DNA from: Tsuneonella amylolytica
GTDB lineage: Bacteria; Pseudomonadota; Alphaproteobacteria; Sphingomonadales; Sphingomonadaceae
Direction: 5' to 3'
DNA length: 64,000 nt
NCBI RefSeq assembly: GCF_003626915.1
Contig: NZ_CP032570.1
Location: 1,612,001 to 1,676,000 of the forward strand
How positions within the stretch are numbered: position 1 is the stretch's first letter; every line of letters begins with the position of its first letter. Positions 18,388-28,009 of the stretch are shown here, in pieces. The notes under the pieces were generated by a model. It worked only from the letters and a program-made list of their open reading frames with translations. It made no database searches and was not told the origin of the DNA. The translations under genes were made by a program, and so were the position numbers.

Positions 18388-19584
18388 TTACTCCCAGCCG
18401 CGCTCGAGGAAGCGCAGCGCGCACCCGGCGAGCAGCGCGGCTCCGCGCGGCAGTGCCGCCTCGTCCACCATCATGCGGGTCGAATGGATGGAGCAGCAGT
18501 TGCGCCAGTCGTCGCCTTCGGCCGCAACGCCCAAGAAGACCATCGCGCCCGGCACCTTTTCAAGGACGTAGGAGAAGTCTTCGGCCCCCATGCTCGGCGC
18601 CGCCATGTCGGCCCAGGCACCTTCGCCGAACAGATCGCCGGCGACCGCGCGGGCAAGGGCGATCGCGCGCGCATCGTTGACCGTCACCGGAAACCCGTGG
18701 CGCAGTTCGAACTTCGCCGTCAGGCCGTACGCCGCAGCGGTCGCGTGAGTGACCTCCTCGATCAGGGCGTGCACCTTCTCGCGGTGACGTTTCGACAGGG
18801 TGCGGATCGTCCCGGCCAGCCGGACCCGGTCGGGTATGACGTTGTGCGCGGTGCCGCACTGGATCGTGGTCACCGTCACTACCACCGCGTCTGCCACGGC
18901 GAAGCGGCGGGTGACCATCGCCTGCAGCGCGCCGACCAGCGCGGCCGCGCCGGGCACGGGGTCCATCGCGTCGTGCGGCATCGAGGCGTGGCCGCCCCGC
19001 CCCTCCATCAGGATGTCGAACTCGTCGGCCGAGGCCATCATCGCCCCGGTCCTGGCCGCCACCGCGCCGTGCCGCGCATTGGGCATGATGTGGAGCGCGA
19101 AGGCGGCTTCGGGCAACGGATCGATCAGCCCGTCGTCGAGCATGTGGCGCGCGCCGTGGAAGCCTTCCTCCCCCGGTTGGAACATGAACTGGATCTCGCC
19201 GGCGATCCCCTCGCGGCGGGCGCACAGTATCTCGGCGGCGCCGGCGAGCATCGCGGTATGGGTATCGTGCCCGCAGGCGTGCATCCGGCCCGGAATGGTC
19301 GAGGCGAAATCGAGCCCGGTTTCCTCGGTCATCGGCAACCCGTCCATGTCGCCGCGCAGGAGCACGCGGCGGCCCTCGGTGCCCCCCTTGAGCGTGGCCA
19401 CCGCCCCGGTGGTCGTACCGCCCTCGCGCCATTCGAGCGGCAGGTGGGCGAGCGCGGCGCGCACCTTGGCAAGCGTCAGCGGCGTCTGAAGGCCGACTTC
19501 GGGTTCGGCATGGATCGCGCGGCGCAGCGAAACGATGCGGTCGGCGATGGAGCGGGCCGAATCGAGGAGGTCGGGATGGAGCAT
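18388..19584 (-). CDS. M20 family amidohydrolase (hippurate hydrolase-like)
   Basis: A 398-residue metallopeptidase/amidohydrolase. The metal-binding HACGHDTH is at residues 102-109, LLRGDMDGLPM at ~75-85 and the catalytic PGEEGFHGA at ~137-145, the pattern of the M20D group that includes hippurate hydrolase, IAA-amino-acid hydrolase and N-acyl-amino-acid deacylases. It is cytoplasmic, with no signal peptide from ATG 19584. Substrate is probably an N-acyl or N-aroyl amino acid. It is divergent from the diacylglycerol kinase gene 92 bases away. Confidence 0.92.
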   Translation of the reverse strand: MLHPDLLDSARSIADRIVSLRRAIHAEPEVGLQTPLTLAKVRAALAHLPLEWREGGTTTGAVATLKGGTEGRRVLLRGDMDGLPMTEETGLDFASTIPGRMHACGHDTHTAMLAGAAEILCARREGIAGEIQFMFQPGEEGFHGARHMLDDGLIDPLPEAAFALHIMPNARHGAVAARTGAMMASADEFDILMEGRGGHASMPHDAMDPVPGAAALVGALQAMVTRRFAVADAVVVTVTTIQCGTAHNVIPDRVRLAGTIRTLSKRHREKVHALIEEVTHATAAAYGLTAKFELRHGFPVTVNDARAIALARAVAGDLFGEGAWADMAAPSMGAEDFSYVLEKVPGAMVFLGVAAEGDDWRNCCSIHSTRMMVDEAALPRGAALLAGCALRFLERGWE

Positions 19585-19676
19585 GGCGTCAATCCTATCC
19601 TGAGGCGGGACGGCTGCGGGGAAAAAGTTGTGTCGCAGGCCGCCCGCCCCATCTAAAGCGCCGTCCAAGGTTCGCC

Positions 19677-20711
19677 ATGTCAACCGTCTTCAAGGTCCCG
19701 GCCGCGCGCGCGCAGGCCCCCGGCGCTCCAACCGGAGCGGGCGAAACCGCGTCCGGTCCGGCCCCGCGCGTGGAGGGCGGGCCGCGCATCGGTGTGATCT
19801 ACAACCCGCGCAGCCACCGCAATCGCAAGCTGCAGCAGGAAGTCGAGGCGCTGCCCGGCGTCAGCGTCGCGGCACCCGAGCGGCGCGGGGAACTGCGCGG
19901 CGTCCTCGAAGGCTTTGCCGCCGACGGCGTGACCTGCATTGTCGTGAGCGGAGGCGACGGCACCGTGCGCGACGTGCTGACCGCCGGCCTGCCCGTATTC
20001 GGCGATGCGTGGCCCGCGCTCGCGGTGATTCCGGCGGGCAAGACCAACGCGCTCAACGCCGACCTCGGTGCACCGAAGGACTGGACGCTGAAAGGTATCC
20101 TGGGTGCGCTGGAGGCGGGCAACCGCGCGGTTCGCCGGCCGCTGATCGTGCGCGACCGGGACGGCGGCGGCGAGCTCGCCGGTTTCATCTTCGGCGCGGG
20201 CGTGTTCACAACGGCGGTCGCCGCCGGGCAAGACGCCCACCGGCTGGGCGCGTTCGACAGCCTCGCAGTCGGCGCGACGGCGGTCTGGGGGATGGTGCAG
20301 GCGCTGCTGGGCAGCGATCGCAATCGCTGGCGGCGCGGCGAACGTATGGCGATCCGGACCGGCGCGGACCGCGCGCCCCTGCCGCGCAGCGACCGCGGCG
20401 ATCCGGCCCGCCGTACCTTCATCCTCGCGATGACGGTCGAGCAGCTGCCCGCCAACATCCGCCCCTTTGCCGACCTCGAGGGCATGAAGCTCATCGCGCT
20501 CGACTATCCGACCCGCAGTCTGCTGGCGCGGGCGCCCGCGATCGCGCGGGGCTGGTGGCCGGCCCACGCAGAGCGGCGCGGACTCCACCGCTGCGCGACC
20601 GATCGCATCGAGATCGACCTCGGCGACCGGTTCATTCTCGACGGCGAGGCGTTCCCGGCCGGCTCGTACGAGATCGTGCCGGGCCCCGCGTTGTCGTTCG
20701 TCGTTCCGTGA
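19677..20711 (+). CDS. Diacylglycerol/lipid kinase family protein
   Basis: A 344-residue member of the DAGK catalytic-domain family (DgkB/YegS type), expected to phosphorylate a lipid such as diacylglycerol at the inner membrane face. The N-terminal ~35 residues are low-complexity Ala/Pro/Gly; the kinase domain starts at RIGVIYNPRSHRN (37-49), with the nucleotide-binding SGGDGTVRDVL at 91-101 and IPAGKTNALNADLG at ~118-131. A late FILDGEAF resembles the second-domain family motif. Its stop overlaps the next GTG start by four bases (GTGA), so it is translationally coupled to the Tam41-like gene. Confidence 0.9.
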   Translation: MSTVFKVPAARAQAPGAPTGAGETASGPAPRVEGGPRIGVIYNPRSHRNRKLQQEVEALPGVSVAAPERRGELRGVLEGFAADGVTCIVVSGGDGTVRDVLTAGLPVFGDAWPALAVIPAGKTNALNADLGAPKDWTLKGILGALEAGNRAVRRPLIVRDRDGGGELAGFIFGAGVFTTAVAAGQDAHRLGAFDSLAVGATAVWGMVQALLGSDRNRWRRGERMAIRTGADRAPLPRSDRGDPARRTFILAMTVEQLPANIRPFADLEGMKLIALDYPTRSLLARAPAIARGWWPAHAERRGLHRCATDRIEIDLGDRFILDGEAFPAGSYEIVPGPALSFVVP

Positions 20712-21610
20712 CGAGGTCGCTTGAGGCGCGCATTGCAACCGCGCTCGATACACCGGTGCATCCCGAAGTGAAGGCGATCGCCGCCCGGCTGGCGAGCGAG
20801 GCCGGAGCGTGCGCGGTGCTGTTCTACGGATCGAACCTGCGCACCGGCTCGCTCGAGGGTGTGCTCGACTTCTACGTGCTGCTGCCGGGGGCGCAGCGCG
20901 AACGGATCTGGCCCCGGGTCTCCTACCGCGAATGGGAGACCGCGTCGGGGACCTTGCGTGCGAAAATAGCGACGATGGCGCTGGAAACGTTTGCCCGCGC
21001 GGCGGCCGGCCGGTCGCGCGACACCACGATCTGGGCGCGCTTCGTGCAACCGGCGGGGCTGGTGTGGGTACAGAGCGAGGCGGCGCGCGCGGCGGTGCTG
21101 GCGGCGGTCGCCGATGCGGCGAAGACCGCCGGCCGGTTCGCGGCGGCGCTCGGCCCGCCGGGCGGAACCGCGGCCGATTACTGGCGCGCGCTGTTCCGCG
21201 CGACCTACGAAGCCGAATTCCGAGTCGAGAAGCCGGGGCGCGAGAACGACATCCTGTCGGTCAACGCGGCCCATTTCGACGGCCTGCTGCCGCTGGCATG
21301 GACGGCGGACGGGCTCGCGTTCGCGCGCGACGGCGACGTGTTGCGGCCAAACCTGCCCGACGCACGGCGGGCGCAGATACTGCGCGCCTGGCGCACGCGA
21401 GCACGCCTCGGCAAGCCGCTCAACCTCCTGCGTCTCGCCAAGGCGAGTACGACGTTCGACGGTGCCGCGGCCTATGCCGCGTGGAAGATCGAGCGGCATA
21501 CCGGCATCGCGGTGCACCTGACGCCGTGGCGCGAGAAACATCCGTTCCTTGCCGCCCCCGGCGTGCTGTGGCGGGTGTGGCGGGCGCGCAGCCGCGCCGG
21601 TCAGCGGTAA
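20708..21610 (+). CDS. Putative Tam41-like phosphatidate cytidylyltransferase
   Basis: A 300-residue protein with no signal or membrane segment, starting at GTG within the kinase stop (GTGA). Several stretches recall the Tam41/Mmp37 family (mitochondrial CDP-DAG synthase, nucleotidyltransferase fold): VLFYGSNLRTG (Y40-G41-S42) then VLDFYVLL (D54-F55); GTLRAKIATMALETFA (81-96), where Tam41 has an 'IKYGVIS' strand-helix; IWARFVQP (108-115); and YEAEFRVEKPGREN then AAHFDGLL (167-194). Order and spacing are preserved. If correct, the product makes CDP-DAG from phosphatidate and CTP, directly after the kinase that makes phosphatidate. This is a memory-based comparison, not an alignment. It converges on the DUF2141 gene with a 10-base overlap. 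Confidence 0.6.
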   Translation: MTRSLEARIATALDTPVHPEVKAIAARLASEAGACAVLFYGSNLRTGSLEGVLDFYVLLPGAQRERIWPRVSYREWETASGTLRAKIATMALETFARAAAGRSRDTTIWARFVQPAGLVWVQSEAARAAVLAAVADAAKTAGRFAAALGPPGGTAADYWRALFRATYEAEFRVEKPGRENDILSVNAAHFDGLLPLAWTADGLAFARDGDVLRPNLPDARRAQILRAWRTRARLGKPLNLLRLAKASTTFDGAAAYAAWKIERHTGIAVHLTPWREKHPFLAAPGVLWRVWRARSRAGQR

Positions 21611-22095
21611 CGCATCGCGATACGGATGGACTTCACGCCGTTCACCGCGAACCCCGTCTTGCTCACGCTCGGCTTGCCGAGGTTGAAGATGTTGATCGAG
21701 GGGTTGTTCGACATCGCGCCGCCGTCGCCCAGAAGATCGGTCTCGCCGTCTCCGTCGAGGTCGTGGCGCACCGCGACCGCGTAGCTGCCGTTGGCGGGCA
21801 CCGGCAGGCAGAAGCTCATGGAGCCAGCCTTGGCCGGTGCCTCGACACGGTTCAGCCAGCGTCCCTTCTTCAGCCAGTCGCCTTCGGTCGCCCGGTAGAC
21901 CTGCGCGCGCACGCGCCCGGTCGACGCCTTGACGCCGTCGACGGTCACCATGACCGCCGGGCCGGCCCCGCGGCAACGGCTCATGTCGTTGGAAATCTTG
22001 TTGCGATACTGCGCCGCGGCCGGGCTTGCGACGCCGAGCGCGAGTGCGCTCGCAGCGAGAAGAATGCCGATAGGGCGGATGGTCTTGGCGATCAT
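21601..22095 (-). CDS. Exported DUF2141 protein
   Basis: A 164-residue secreted protein: signal peptide residues 1-29 (cleavage after AAA), then a DUF2141 domain. Visible signatures are [40 protein letters not shown] (an Asp-rich loop like those that bind calcium) and the terminal IRIAMRYR strand. DUF2141 proteins occur widely as single-domain exported proteins with no known activity. ATG 22095 is chosen because it begins a proper signal peptide. Its 3' end overlaps the convergent Tam41-like gene by 10 bases. Confidence 0.85.
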   Translation of the reverse strand: MIAKTIRPIGILLAASALALGVASPAAAQYRNKISNDMSRCRGAGPAVMVTVDGVKASTGRVRAQVYRATEGDWLKKGRWLNRVEAPAKAGSMSFCLPVPANGSYAVAVRHDLDGDGETDLLGDGGAMSNNPSINIFNLGKPSVSKTGFAVNGVKSIRIAMRYR

Positions 22096-22325
22096 GGAAT
22101 GTCCCTGTGGCGGGGGCGCGCGCGAACTGTGCCGGCGGGCAAGACCCCCTGTTTCGCTGCACAAGGTGCCCGATGGGGCCTGAATTTGCGCTTAATTGGG
22201 ACAGCGCCCCGATTTGCGCCGGTTCGGGCCGCGGCAATGTGGAAAAGACCGGGCGATTCGCTTGTGCCGCGTGGCGGGCAAGGGTTAAGCGCCCGTCAGG
22301 CATAGGAGCCCCTGCAGCACGCATC

Positions 22326-23000
22326 ATGGCGCGCCCGTTGATCTCCCCCTCCATCCTGTCGGCCGACTTCGCGCGGCTGGGCGAGGAAGTGCGCGCCATC
22401 GACGCGGCCGGGGCGGACTGGATTCACGTCGACGTGATGGACGGGCATTTCGTGCCCAACCTCACGATCGGGCCGGGCGTGGTAAAGGCGCTGCGCCCGC
22501 ATACCGACAAGCCGTTCGACGTGCACCTGATGGTGAGCCCGGTGGACACCTGGCTGGAGGCGTTCGCCGATGCCGGTGCCGACATCATCACCGTCCACCC
22601 GGAAGCGGGCCCACACGTCCACCGGACCGTGCAGGCGGTGAAGGCGCTGGGCAAGAAGGCCGGCATCAGCCTCAACCCGGCGACGCCCGCCAAGATGCTC
22701 GACTACCTGATCGACGAGATCGACCTCGTCCTGATCATGAGCGTCAATCCAGGCTTCGGCGGACAGAGCTTCATTTCCAGCCAGCTTCGCAAGATCGAGG
22801 CGGTCCGCAAGTTGATCGACAAGACGGGGCGGGACATCCATCTCGAGGTCGACGGCGGGGTCGATCCCGTCACCGCACGGCAGTGCGTCGATGCCGGGGC
22901 CGACGTCCTGGTCGCGGGGTCGGCCACCTTCCGCGGCGGGCCGGACCGCTACGCCGCCAACATCGCTGCGCTGAAGAGTTCGCACGAGGCGGGCGAGTAG
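22326..23000 (+). CDS. rpe: Ribulose-phosphate 3-epimerase
   Basis: Interconverts ribulose-5-phosphate and xylulose-5-phosphate in the pentose phosphate pathway. The 224-residue TIM barrel shows [10 protein letters not shown], the metal/catalytic [32 protein letters not shown] and LEVDGGV. ATG 22326 gives the standard N terminus; AGGAG lies 17 bases upstream, which is far. Its TAG stop shares its last G with the GTG start of the heparinase-like gene (TAGTG). Confidence 0.96.
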   Translation: MARPLISPSILSADFARLGEEVRAIDAAGADWIHVDVMDGHFVPNLTIGPGVVKALRPHTDKPFDVHLMVSPVDTWLEAFADAGADIITVHPEAGPHVHRTVQAVKALGKKAGISLNPATPAKMLDYLIDEIDLVLIMSVNPGFGGQSFISSQLRKIEAVRKLIDKTGRDIHLEVDGGVDPVTARQCVDAGADVLVAGSATFRGGPDRYAANIAALKSSHEAGE

Positions 23001-24868
23001 TGGCGACGGCCGAGGACGTCCGCACCGCTTCGCGCGCCGACGGACAGGCCCGGTCCCGCGCGCTGCCGCTCGGTTCCGCAGGCGAACCGCATGTGCTTTT
23101 GCCCGGAGACGATGCACCCGAAACCGTGATCGAGCCCGGCCGTGCGCTGGCGCTGGCCGATTTCTCCGCGCCATCGGTGGGTGCGGGCGAGGCGCTGATA
23201 CGCCTCGCCTACCGCATGGGGGTATCCGGTGCGACGCTCGCCCGCCCGTTCGGCAAGCCTGCACGCCCGCGCCTGCTGGGCACCGTCGACAGCCCGCTCG
23301 TCGGCGACCGGGCCGCCGGCGTGGCGTTGCGGGCGGGGCACTTCCTCGTCCACGGAGTGAAGGCGCCCATCGCGCAGATGGACTTCCAGCCGGTCGCCAA
23401 ACTGACCCCGCCGTTCGAGCGGACGGTGCACGGGTTCACCTGGATGCGCGATCTTGCCGCCTGCGGTCCGCGCGAACAGTGCACGGCGACCGCCGAGCGC
23501 GTGCTGGCTGCCTGGCTCAAGGCCAACCACCGCCCGGGCAAGAGCGCGCGCAAGGGCGCTGCGTGGAGCGTGGAGAACGCCGGCCTGCGCCTGCTCGGCT
23601 GGCTGGTGCACGCGCCGCTCATCCTGTCGGGCGACGCGGCGCTGCGCACGCGCACGCTCGCCGCGATGGAGGAAACCGCGCGCTGGCTCGACCGCAATAT
23701 CGGCAAGGCCGGCGACCGGCTGGCCGAAGTCGCCGGCTGGACCGGGATCGTCGCTGCCGGCCTGCTGCTGCCCGATGGCAAGCCGCGCCGGCTGTTCGGC
23801 GAAGCGGGCCTCGTCCGGGCGCTGGGCGAACTGGTCGCCGAGGACGGCGGGGTGCTGTCGCGCAGCCCGCTCGCCCAGATGGAGGCGATCGGCCTCCTGA
23901 CCGAACTCAAGGCCTGCTACGCCGCCGTCCGCCGCGACCCTCCGCCGGCGATCGAGGCGATGCTGGGCCTGCTCGTACCGCCGCTGCTCGCGCTGCTCCA
24001 CGGCGACGGGGGTCTGGGCAACTGGCAGGGCGCGGGTGCGGTCGGGGCCGACCGGATCGCTGCGCTGGTGAGTGCGAGCGGCGTTCGGACCCGCCCTCTC
24101 AAGGATGCCCGGCAGTGGGGCTACCAGCGCGCCACCGGGGGGAAGGCGGTGTTGCAGTTCGACGCGGCCCCGCCGCCGCTGGCGAAGCACGCACGCTCGG
24201 GTTGCGCGAGCACGCTGGCCTTCGAGCTGAGCCATGGACCGCAGCGGATCGTCGTCAACTGCGGCGGTGCGGCGTTCGCGGGCGGACAGGTTCCGGTCCG
24301 CATCGAACAGGGCCTGCGCGCGACGGCGGCCCACTCCACCCTTGCGCTCGACGATGCCAACTCCACCGCCGTCCTCCTCCACGGCAAGCTTGGCGCCGGG
24401 GTCGGCGAGGTGGAGATCGACCGCAAGACGCTTTCCTTGAAGGACGGCACCGCCACCCGGCTGGAGGCGAGCCACGACGGTTACGTCCCGCGCCACGGGC
24501 TTGCCCACCGCCGCATCCTCATCCTGCGCGACGACGGCAGCGAGCTGCGCGGCGAAGACCTGCTGGTGCCGGCGGGCAAGGGCGGGGGCAAGCGCGGCAA
24601 GATCGGCTTCGCCATCCGCTTCCACATCGGTCCGGGCATCGAGCTCGGCCTGTCGGACGATGGCAAGGGTGCGGGCCTCGCACTGCCCGACGGCAGCTAC
24701 TGGCAGTTCCGCCTCGGCAAGCTGGACGAGGGCGTGTCGCTGTCGGTCGAGGAAAGCCTGTGGGTCGATGGGCAGGGACGCCCGCAGCCGATCCAGCAAC
24801 TCGTGATACAGGGTATGACCCCGAGGAGCGGCGGCAGCTTCGCCTGGCTCTTCAAGAAAATGGGATAG
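23000..24868 (+). CDS. Heparinase II/III family protein
   Basis: A 622-residue protein with an N-terminal alpha/alpha barrel (about residues 70-310: [41 protein letters not shown]) and a beta-rich C-terminal half ([24 protein letters not shown]-type [11 protein letters not shown]) as in the heparinase II/III lyase superfamily. No signal peptide is seen from the GTG at 23000, so it may be cytoplasmic. The position between rpe and purH is conserved in alphaproteobacteria as I recall it. Lyase activity and substrate are unproven for this branch. Confidence 0.85.
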   Translation: MATAEDVRTASRADGQARSRALPLGSAGEPHVLLPGDDAPETVIEPGRALALADFSAPSVGAGEALIRLAYRMGVSGATLARPFGKPARPRLLGTVDSPLVGDRAAGVALRAGHFLVHGVKAPIAQMDFQPVAKLTPPFERTVHGFTWMRDLAACGPREQCTATAERVLAAWLKANHRPGKSARKGAAWSVENAGLRLLGWLVHAPLILSGDAALRTRTLAAMEETARWLDRNIGKAGDRLAEVAGWTGIVAAGLLLPDGKPRRLFGEAGLVRALGELVAEDGGVLSRSPLAQMEAIGLLTELKACYAAVRRDPPPAIEAMLGLLVPPLLALLHGDGGLGNWQGAGAVGADRIAALVSASGVRTRPLKDARQWGYQRATGGKAVLQFDAAPPPLAKHARSGCASTLAFELSHGPQRIVVNCGGAAFAGGQVPVRIEQGLRATAAHSTLALDDANSTAVLLHGKLGAGVGEVEIDRKTLSLKDGTATRLEASHDGYVPRHGLAHRRILILRDDGSELRGEDLLVPAGKGGGKRGKIGFAIRFHIGPGIELGLSDDGKGAGLALPDGSYWQFRLGKLDEGVSLSVEESLWVDGQGRPQPIQQLVIQGMTPRSGGSFAWLFKKMG

Positions 24869-24875
24869 AATCGAC

Positions 24876-26465
24876 GTGACCGATGTGACCATCAGGCGGG
24901 CGCTGCTTTCGGTGTCCGACAAGGAAGGGCTTGCAGCGCTCGGCAGCACGCTGGCCGACGCGGGTGTCGAGCTGGTCTCTACCGGCGGCACCGCCAAGGC
25001 GCTGCGTGACTGCGGGCTGGAAGTGCGCGACGTGAGCGACCTCACCGGCTTTCCCGAGATGATGGACGGACGGGTGAAGACGCTGCATCCTATGGTCCAC
25101 GGCGGCCTGCTGGCCGTGCGCGACGATCCCGAACACGCCGCCGCGATGGACGCGCACGACATCGGCGCGATCGACCTGGTGGTCGTCAATCTCTACCCAT
25201 TCGAGGCGACGGTCGCGCGCGGGGCCGACCGCGACGAGATCATCGAGAACATCGATATCGGCGGGCCGAGCATGGTGCGTTCGGCGGCGAAGAACCACCG
25301 CTACGTGACCATCGTGACCGATCCTGCCGACTACGACGAGCTGATCGCCGAACTCGGCGCGCACGACGGCGCCACCACGCTTGATTTCAGGAAGCGGCTG
25401 GCGGCCAAGGCATTCGGCGCGACCGCTGCCTACGACAGCATGATCAGCCAGTGGTTCGCCTTCGCCGACCAGCAGCAGCAATTTCCCGACCTCCTCGCTG
25501 TCAACGGCCGCCGGGTCACCGAACTCCGCTACGGCGAGAACCCTCATCAGAAGGCCGCGCTCTATATGCCGGTGGGCCCGCACGGTTCGGGCATCGCGCA
25601 GGCGAGCCAGCTGCAGGGCAAGGAACTGTCCTACAACAACTATGCCGACGCCGACGCCGCGCTGGAACTCGTCGCCGAGTTCGCCGGACAAGACCCCGCG
25701 GTGGTGATCGTCAAGCACGCCAACCCGTGCGGCGTTGCGCAGCGGCCGACCCTGCTCGAGGCATGGCGCGAGGCGCTCGCCTGCGACGACGTGTCGGCGT
25801 TCGGCGGGATCGTCGCGGTCAACACGGTCCTCGACGGCCCGACGGCGGAGGCGATCTGCGAGATCTTCACCGAAGTCGTCGTCGCTCCCGATGCGGACGA
25901 CGATGCCAAGGCGGCGTTCGCCAAGAAGAAGAACCTGCGGCTGCTCCTGGCCAGCGATCTGCCGGATCCGCGTCGCGGCGGTCTGGCGATAAAGCCGATC
26001 ACCGGCGGACTACTGGTCCAGACCCGCGACAACGGGGCGATCACCGAAGCGGACCTGACGGTCGTGACGCAGCGCCAGCCGACGGCGCAGGAACTGAAGG
26101 ACTGCCTCTTCGCCTGGACCGTGGCGCGCCATGTGAAGTCCAACGCGATCGTCTATGCCAGGGACGGGGCGACGGCCGGTATCGGCGCGGGTCAGATGAA
26201 CCGCCGCGATTCGTCACGCATCGCGGCGATGAAATCGGCAGAGGCGGCGCAGAAATTCGGCTGGGACCAGCCGCGCACGGTCGGCAGCGCCGTCGCTTCG
26301 GACGCGTTCTTCCCGTTCGCCGACGGATTGCTGGCCGCAGCCGAAGCCGGGGCGACCGCGGTCATCCAGCCGGGCGGATCGATCCGCGACGAGGACGTGA
26401 TCAAGGCCGCCGACGAGGCGGGCTTGGCGATGGTGTTTACCGGGATGCGCCACTTTCGGCATTGA
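24876..26465 (+). CDS. purH: Bifunctional AICAR transformylase / IMP cyclohydrolase
   Basis: Carries out the last two steps of purine synthesis, AICAR to FAICAR to IMP, using 10-formyl-THF (supplied by FolD). The 529-residue protein shows the MGS-like IMP cyclohydrolase domain first ([34 protein letters not shown]) and the transformylase domain after residue ~195, with catalytic [10 protein letters not shown] and the terminal [12 protein letters not shown]. It starts with GTG 24876, 7 bases after the previous stop. It is probably last in the rpe-heparinase-like-purH operon. Confidence 0.98.
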   Translation: MTDVTIRRALLSVSDKEGLAALGSTLADAGVELVSTGGTAKALRDCGLEVRDVSDLTGFPEMMDGRVKTLHPMVHGGLLAVRDDPEHAAAMDAHDIGAIDLVVVNLYPFEATVARGADRDEIIENIDIGGPSMVRSAAKNHRYVTIVTDPADYDELIAELGAHDGATTLDFRKRLAAKAFGATAAYDSMISQWFAFADQQQQFPDLLAVNGRRVTELRYGENPHQKAALYMPVGPHGSGIAQASQLQGKELSYNNYADADAALELVAEFAGQDPAVVIVKHANPCGVAQRPTLLEAWREALACDDVSAFGGIVAVNTVLDGPTAEAICEIFTEVVVAPDADDDAKAAFAKKKNLRLLLASDLPDPRRGGLAIKPITGGLLVQTRDNGAITEADLTVVTQRQPTAQELKDCLFAWTVARHVKSNAIVYARDGATAGIGAGQMNRRDSSRIAAMKSAEAAQKFGWDQPRTVGSAVASDAFFPFADGLLAAAEAGATAVIQPGGSIRDEDVIKAADEAGLAMVFTGMRHFRH

Positions 26466-26595
26466 TCGCGAACTGCCGATCATCGCTTCGCCTCAGAAGC
26501 GAACCAAGCAACCTGAACGCCGCGCAACTGGCGGGTTAAGCACCTCGCAATCGCCAGTGAAGTACCCATGTCGCCTATTCGAAGGAAAGCACGAC

Positions 26596-26745
26596 ATGGG
26601 CCTGTTCAAACCCGATCTCATCCGCAATTTCGCCATCGGTTTCGCGCTCGGCGCGGCAGCCGTCGTCTGGCACATTGCGCCGAACATGGCCCAGCAGCTC
26701 GTCCCCGCAGCGCACGCCGCCACCGTGGAGACGCCCGCTCGATGA
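26596..26745 (+). CDS. Small single-span membrane protein upstream of msrA
   Basis: A 49-residue peptide (MGLFKPDLIRNFAIGFALGA...) with one hydrophobic segment at about residues 11-27 and an Ala-rich tail. GAAGGAAAG lies ~8 bases before ATG 26596, stronger than any signal for the longer in-frame start at 26557. The stop overlaps the msrA start by four bases (ATGA), which argues that it is translated and coupled. Function unknown; it may anchor or assist the lipidated MsrA, by location only. Confidence 0.65.
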   Translation: MGLFKPDLIRNFAIGFALGAAAVVWHIAPNMAQQLVPAAHAATVETPAR

Positions 26746-27413
26746 AATGCTTCACGCTCGCCATCGCCGCCGCCGGTCTTGCGCTGGGCGGTTGCCAGCA
26801 GTCCGCTTTCGCCCCGGAAATCACCGTCGCCGCGCCGCAGGCGCAGCGCACCGCGAAGGAAAGCGGCCTGAAGACCGCCGTCTTTGCAGGCGGCTGTTTC
26901 TGGGGCGTGGAGGCGGTGTTCAGCCATGTGAAGGGCGTGAGGAGCGCGGTCAGCGGTTATGCCGGTGGCACCAAACGGCAGGCGAACTACGATCTGGTCT
27001 CGAGCGGGGTGACCGACCACGCCGAGGCGGTGAAGGTGACGTACGACCCCAGCGTGGTGCGCTACGACCAGTTGCTGCGGATCTATTTCTCGGTCATCGC
27101 CGATCCCACGCTCAAGAACCGGCAGGGGCCGGACACCGGCGCGCAGTACCGCACTGCGTTGTTCCCGGTCGGCACGGAGCAGGCGGCGGTCGCCAAAGCC
27201 TACATCGCGCAGCTTTCGGCAGCGAAGGTCTACAAGCGGCCGATCGTCACCACGATCGAGGGCGGTGCGTTCTTCCCGGCCGAAACCTACCATCAGGATT
27301 TCGCGCAGAAGAACCCCAACCATCCCTACATCCGCACGTGGGACGCGCCCAAGGTCGCGGCGCTCAAGTCGATGTATCCGGGCGTTTGGAAGACCGGTTT
27401 CACCACCGGCTGA
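26742..27413 (+). CDS. msrA: Peptide-methionine (S)-S-oxide reductase, exported lipoprotein form
   Basis: Reduces methionine-S-sulfoxide in proteins. The 223-residue product begins with a lipoprotein-type signal (lipobox L-G-G-C, Cys18), so it probably works on periplasmic or envelope proteins rather than in the cytosol. The catalytic GGCFWG has Cys52 as nucleophile; GYAGG, TDHAEAV and YHQDF are the other MsrA signatures. No C-terminal resolving Cys is visible, so recycling may need an external thiol partner. It starts at ATG 26742, overlapping the small membrane-protein gene. Confidence 0.94.
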   Translation: MKCFTLAIAAAGLALGGCQQSAFAPEITVAAPQAQRTAKESGLKTAVFAGGCFWGVEAVFSHVKGVRSAVSGYAGGTKRQANYDLVSSGVTDHAEAVKVTYDPSVVRYDQLLRIYFSVIADPTLKNRQGPDTGAQYRTALFPVGTEQAAVAKAYIAQLSAAKVYKRPIVTTIEGGAFFPAETYHQDFAQKNPNHPYIRTWDAPKVAALKSMYPGVWKTGFTTG

Positions 27414-27466
27414 CGGTGCCGCGCGCGGGGTGGCGTCCGCCCGGCGCGCGCACTACATAGCCCGGC

Positions 27467-27928
27467 ATGGCAGGCCATCACCATCACAACGAGCACTCGG
27501 GGCACGACCTCATCCACGCCGCCCAGGACGCGCTGACCAAGGCGGGCGAGCAGTGGACCGAATTGCGCGCCGACGTGTTCGCCGCGCTGAGTACGCACGC
27601 GAGCCCCGCCAGCGCCTACGACATCGCCGATCAGGTGTCGGCCCAGCGCGGCAAGCGCATCGCGCCCAATTCGATCTACCGCATCCTCGACCTGTTCGTG
27701 GCCAACAACCTCGCCATGCGGGTGGAATCGTCTAACGCCTATCTCGCCAACAGCCACCCCGGCTGCCTGCATGACTGCATTTTTCTGGTGTGCGACGAAT
27801 GCGGCGAGGCGACCCATATCGACAACGATGCGGTGTCGAAGACCGTCCGCGGCCTCGCCGAAGCGGCGGACTTCAAGGCCGAGCGACCGGTAATCGAAAT
27901 ACGCGGCCTTTGCGCTGAGTGCCGCTGA
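27467..27928 (+). CDS. zur: Fur family regulator, Zur-type
   Basis: A 153-residue metal-sensing repressor. The winged helix spans ~30-90 (WTELRADVFAAL, SAYDIADQV, NSIYRILDLFV). The dimer domain carries HPGCLHDCIFLVCDECGEATHI with C109xxC112 and a late C149xxC152, the four-Cys structural zinc site of the family. LVCDECGEATHID and the absence of ferric-Fur signature spacing favour Zur. The first 13 residues hold six His (HHHH at 4-7, H10, H13), which may add metal binding. A ZnuD-type receptor in this window is a likely target. Confidence 0.85.
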   Translation: MAGHHHHNEHSGHDLIHAAQDALTKAGEQWTELRADVFAALSTHASPASAYDIADQVSAQRGKRIAPNSIYRILDLFVANNLAMRVESSNAYLANSHPGCLHDCIFLVCDECGEATHIDNDAVSKTVRGLAEAADFKAERPVIEIRGLCAECR

Positions 27929-28009
27929 GGGCATTCCTCATGCAATGCTCATGGTTTCGTGGGCAACGGTTCATCGACAGGCCGCAGAGCGCGTTGTAGG
28001 GATGGCGGC

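Noticed and set aside
26483-26502. TCGCTTC/GAAGCGA hairpin after purH as intrinsic terminator
   Set aside because: Seven-base stem without a T-run; too weak to list as a feature.
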